Assembly: GCA_003491925.1 (NCBI GenBank)
Contig: DNAU01000129.1
Span: forward strand, 9,121 to 17,002
Reading direction: 5' to 3'
Length of the DNA: 7,882 bases
From: Chloroflexota bacterium
Lineage (GTDB): Bacteria; Chloroflexota; Dormibacteria; Aeolococcales; Aeolococcaceae
Shown: piece after piece, positions 5,864 to 7,882 of the stretch
Position numbering within the stretch: the stretch's first letter is position 1
Layout of the letters: the number at the start of each line of letters is the position of its first letter
Made by a program: the position numbers and the translations under genes
Notes under the pieces: generated by a model
What the model was told of the DNA's origin: nothing
Databases searched by the model: none
The model's input: only the letters and a program-made list of their open reading frames with translations

Positions 5864-6886
5864 TCAGCCGAGCGCCGCCAGGTCGACCCCCGCGGTGGAC
5901 GGGGGGCGCGGTGCCGCGTCGAGGTCGAGCGCGGGGACGGCCGGCCGGCCGCGCCCGGCGAGGAGCAGCCAGGCATAGAAACAGGCGCCCACGCCGAGAC
6001 CGATCGCGATCTTGGCTGCGCCGGGCATCCCACTGGGGGAGACGAAAGCCTCCAGGGTGCCGGCGATCACCAGCAGCAGCATGGTGGCGACGGCCAGTCC
6101 CACCATGTCCCCGCCCGCATGGGCGATCGAATCGGCCCGGCTGCGCAGCCCGGGCCGCAGCAGCGCGTCGCCCAGACGCAGCCCCGCGGCCCCGGCGGTC
6201 ACGATGACGCTCAGCTCCAGCACCCCGTGGGCGGCAATCAGCGACCAGAAGGCGTAGTCGTAACCCCCGGCGTGGATGGCCGCCCCCAGGGTGCCGAGGC
6301 TCCAGCCCTGGACGACGATCAGGAAGGCGGTGGGCAGGCCGGCGCAGATGCCGAGGATGAAGACGATCACCGCCACCTCGATGTTGTGCAGAAAGATGCT
6401 GGGGGCGGCCAGGAAGGGCTGGGGCACGCCGATGCCGGGGCTCCCCTGGGCCATCTCGGCGAAGAGCGAGTTCGGCACCAGCAGTCCGCGCAGGTCGGGC
6501 CGGAGGTCATAGGCCAGCCAGCCGGCGAGCGTGCCCGCGAGGAGGAGCGCCAGCGAGGCGAGGAAGTAGCCGGCGTTGGCCCGGAAGACCCGCGGCGCGC
6601 CGGTCGCGAAGTAGCGGAGTGCGTTCCGGAGCCGGGGCGGCGAGCCCCGGTTGAGCAGCACGTGGGCGCGTCCGCAGAGCGAGTTCAGGTACTCGGTGAT
6701 CGGCTGATCGGGGAAGTCGCGCCGGGCGATGGCGAGGTCGCTGGCGGTCCGCCGGTAGAGGATCGCGAAGCGCTCGACGTCCGAGGCGCGCAGGCCGCGC
6801 AGCCGGCTCCCCGTTAGCGTCGCGGTGCGCGCCTCGAGCTCGGCCCAGCGGGCCTGGCGGCCGGCGGTGAAGGCCTCCAGGTTCAT
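5864..6886 (-). CDS. SpoIIM/DUF95-family integral membrane protein
   Basis: The 340-residue product has a soluble helical N-terminal region (about 1-100), including YRRTASDLAIARRD near 44-57. The membrane part has helices at about 107-126, 168-192, 214-236, 262-282 and 290-309. Family features are visible: HNIEVA (167-172) opening a helix, QGWSLGTLGAA (193-203), HGVLELSVIVTAGAAGLRLGDALLRPG split across 220-246, and GTLEAFVSPS (276-285). SpoIIM takes part in engulfment in sporulating Firmicutes, but homologues are widespread in non-sporulators and usually lie beside RDD, DUF58 and MoxR genes with no established function. The ATG at 6886 overlaps the RDD stop as ATGA, indicating translational coupling; the frame is open further upstream only as a shadow of the RDD gene. 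C-terminal residues after about 312 are Pro/Ala-rich. Confidence 0.9.
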   Translation of the reverse strand: MNLEAFTAGRQARWAELEARTATLTGSRLRGLRASDVERFAILYRRTASDLAIARRDFPDQPITEYLNSLCGRAHVLLNRGSPPRLRNALRYFATGAPRVFRANAGYFLASLALLLAGTLAGWLAYDLRPDLRGLLVPNSLFAEMAQGSPGIGVPQPFLAAPSIFLHNIEVAVIVFILGICAGLPTAFLIVVQGWSLGTLGAAIHAGGYDYAFWSLIAAHGVLELSVIVTAGAAGLRLGDALLRPGLRSRADSIAHAGGDMVGLAVATMLLLVIAGTLEAFVSPSGMPGAAKIAIGLGVGACFYAWLLLAGRGRPAVPALDLDAAPRPPSTAGVDLAALG

Positions 6887-7743
6887 GGGGCCCAGGGGGG
6901 CCGTCCGGCGATCCCGCCGTACGGGGGAGGGGGGAGGACCCCGGCACCGTCTCCGGGCTGGAGCCGGGCGGCGAGTTGGAGGTAGAGCCGCTCCAGGAAC
7001 AGCTCGGGCGGCCACAGCCGCTCCGGGGCGCCGAAGGCCAGGTGCATCCGCTCGAGCAGAGGGCCGGCGAGCCGCCCCGCCAGCTCGGCCCGCTGGCCGG
7101 GCAGCAGGCCCGGCCGGCTGAGGAAGGTGCGGACGGCGTTCAGCTCGCGCTCCCCCAGGTTCCCCAGACCGTCGATCACCGGACCCGGATCGCTGCTCCT
7201 CAGATAGACGGGGGACGGCGCCGTGGCCGCCTGCAGGGTCACCGGGGTCCGCTCCCGCACCACTACGGTGCCGGCGAGGAGGTCGCCGAGGCGCCGGGAC
7301 TGTGGGTGGAAGAACATGAGGATCGGCCCCAGCGCGAGCAGCAGGTCGGGGATGTAGGCGGCGCTGCGCAGGAAGTAGGCGCCGAGGTTCGCCGTCCCCC
7401 CGTCGATGCGGATCACCCGGAGCCCCATGGCGGCCTTCCCGGGGGTCCGGCCTCCGCTCACCGCCTGGGCGATCGTGAAGGAGAGGATCGCGATCAGGAC
7501 CAGGCAGGCGGCCAGCAGCAGGCCGGCGAGGCTGAGGATCTCGTCGGCGGAGTTGCCGGTCGTGGTCCCCGCCAGGGCGTCGGCGATGGCGCCGATCAAG
7601 ACGGTGGCGACGAAGAGGAGGATCAGCAGGAGGAGACCGTCGAGGAGGGCGGCGGCGAACCGGGTGGCGAGCCCGGCGACGCGGAAGTTGATGCCGACGT
7701 TGTCGGCGGTGGTAACCCGCTGGGTGTCGTAGCCGGCGCTCAC
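6883..7743 (-). CDS. RDD-family membrane protein with C-terminal soluble extension
   Basis: The 286-residue product has RDD hallmarks: R28 before helix 1 with D35 inside it (ATRFAAALLDG), GGRTPGKAAMGLRVI at 97-111, R126 and D133 in helix 3, and RRLGDLLAGTVVV at 150-162. Helices lie near 30-54, 70-95 and 122-145. RDD proteins are small multi-pass proteins, some implicated in ion exchange; those beside SpoIIM and MoxR/DUF58 genes have no settled role. Residues about 175-286 form a helical soluble extension ending in a Pro-rich tail (PPPPYGG). The gene is coupled to the downstream SpoIIM gene by ATGA. The GTG at 7743 places the protein start a normal distance before RDD helix 1. The frame stays open upstream to the window edge but is Arg/Pro-rich, and the nearest GGAG is 14 bases away, so the start is less certain than the family call. 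Confidence 0.88.
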   Translation of the reverse strand: MSAGYDTQRVTTADNVGINFRVAGLATRFAAALLDGLLLLILLFVATVLIGAIADALAGTTTGNSADEILSLAGLLLAACLVLIAILSFTIAQAVSGGRTPGKAAMGLRVIRIDGGTANLGAYFLRSAAYIPDLLLALGPILMFFHPQSRRLGDLLAGTVVVRERTPVTLQAATAPSPVYLRSSDPGPVIDGLGNLGERELNAVRTFLSRPGLLPGQRAELAGRLAGPLLERMHLAFGAPERLWPPELFLERLYLQLAARLQPGDGAGVLPPPPYGGIAGRPPWAP

Positions 7744-7882
7744 GGTGGGGGGTTGGTCTCCGAGGGGCGCGCCCGCCCCGGCGAGCGGTGGGGGCTCGCG
7801 GCCACGCCGGCGCTGATCCTGGCACCTCCCGGGGTCTTCCGTCCGGCCGCGACCGCTTCGTGGCCGGCGGAGTCGGGGGAGG
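7744..7882. other. Region upstream of the RDD gene, no supportable gene
   Basis: These 139 bases should include the promoter of the RDD-SpoIIM pair, but I find no TANNNT box at the leaderless distance and no clear -10/-35 pair. Several frames are open on both strands up to the window edge, as expected for GC-rich DNA. One plus-strand frame contains LILAPPGVFRP, faintly like the start of HemK-type methyltransferases, but it has no ATG or GTG start and the residues after it do not fit. Confidence 0.4.

Noticed and set aside
6887..7825. Upstream part of a 653-codon minus-strand frame that ends in SpoIIM
   Set aside because: Only the part from the ATG at 6886 looks like SpoIIM. The part before it overlaps the RDD gene in another frame and is Arg/Pro-rich shadow sequence.
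7753..7882. Plus-strand frame with LILAPPGVFRP, possible start of a HemK-type methyltransferase
   Set aside because: There is no ATG or GTG in frame, and the residues after FRP do not follow the family pattern. The match is too short to support a gene.
1..7882. CRISPR arrays, tRNA or rRNA genes, insertion sequences and attachment sites
   Set aside because: I looked for regularly spaced repeats, tRNA-like arms, transposase motifs and terminal inverted repeats and saw none.

Overview
The window is a GC-rich bacterial chromosome segment. It carries seven intact or nearly intact protein genes, one gene cut by the left edge, and one decayed gene. The strong GC bias at third codon positions, the Bacillus-type IspH sequence and the MoxR, DUF58, RDD and SpoIIM families suggest a high-GC Terrabacteria lineage. 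Chloroflexota or Candidatus Dormibacterota is my first guess and Actinomycetota is possible. This placement is inference and no marker gene here fixes it.

Layout. (1) 1-2218, plus strand: the end of a MoxR-type AAA+ ATPase, then a membrane-anchored DUF58 protein, a classic chaperone/partner pair. (2) 2219-2419: a 201-base gap between convergent genes, holding a hairpin but no supportable gene. (3) 2420-4114, minus strand: two unrecognised membrane proteins, each with about four transmembrane helices and a long low-complexity cytosol-type tail. The tail of the first contains eleven consecutive prolines and a degenerate 18-19 residue repeat. (4) 4213-5106, minus strand: ispH (lytB), the last enzyme of the MEP isoprenoid pathway. 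(5) 5171-5838, plus strand, divergent from ispH: a short AraC-type regulator running directly into the C-terminal two thirds of a VOC (glyoxalase-fold) protein in another frame. This looks like an internal deletion that removed the end of the regulator and the start of its usual VOC partner. (6) 5864-7743, minus strand: an RDD-family membrane protein translationally coupled (ATGA) to a SpoIIM/DUF95 membrane protein. (7) 7744-7882: the upstream region of the RDD gene, with no supportable gene.

How they fit together. MoxR, DUF58, RDD and SpoIIM proteins often sit in one cluster. Here the two halves are about 3.6 kb apart on opposite strands, with the membrane-protein pair, ispH and the regulator remnant between them. 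They may form one envelope-related system broken by rearrangement.

Regulation. Three genes (3497-4114, ispH and the AraC regulator) share the same start architecture: a TANNNT hexamer, exactly six bases, then the ATG or GTG, without a good Shine-Dalgarno. This is the expected signature of leaderless mRNAs and it also fixes the chosen starts. The gene at 2420-3433 instead has a Shine-Dalgarno and an upstream TATAGT box. The most noteworthy items are the AraC/VOC deletion junction, which sits on a perfect 8-bp inverted repeat, and the leaderless promoter set. I found no convincing new defence, CRISPR or mobile system.
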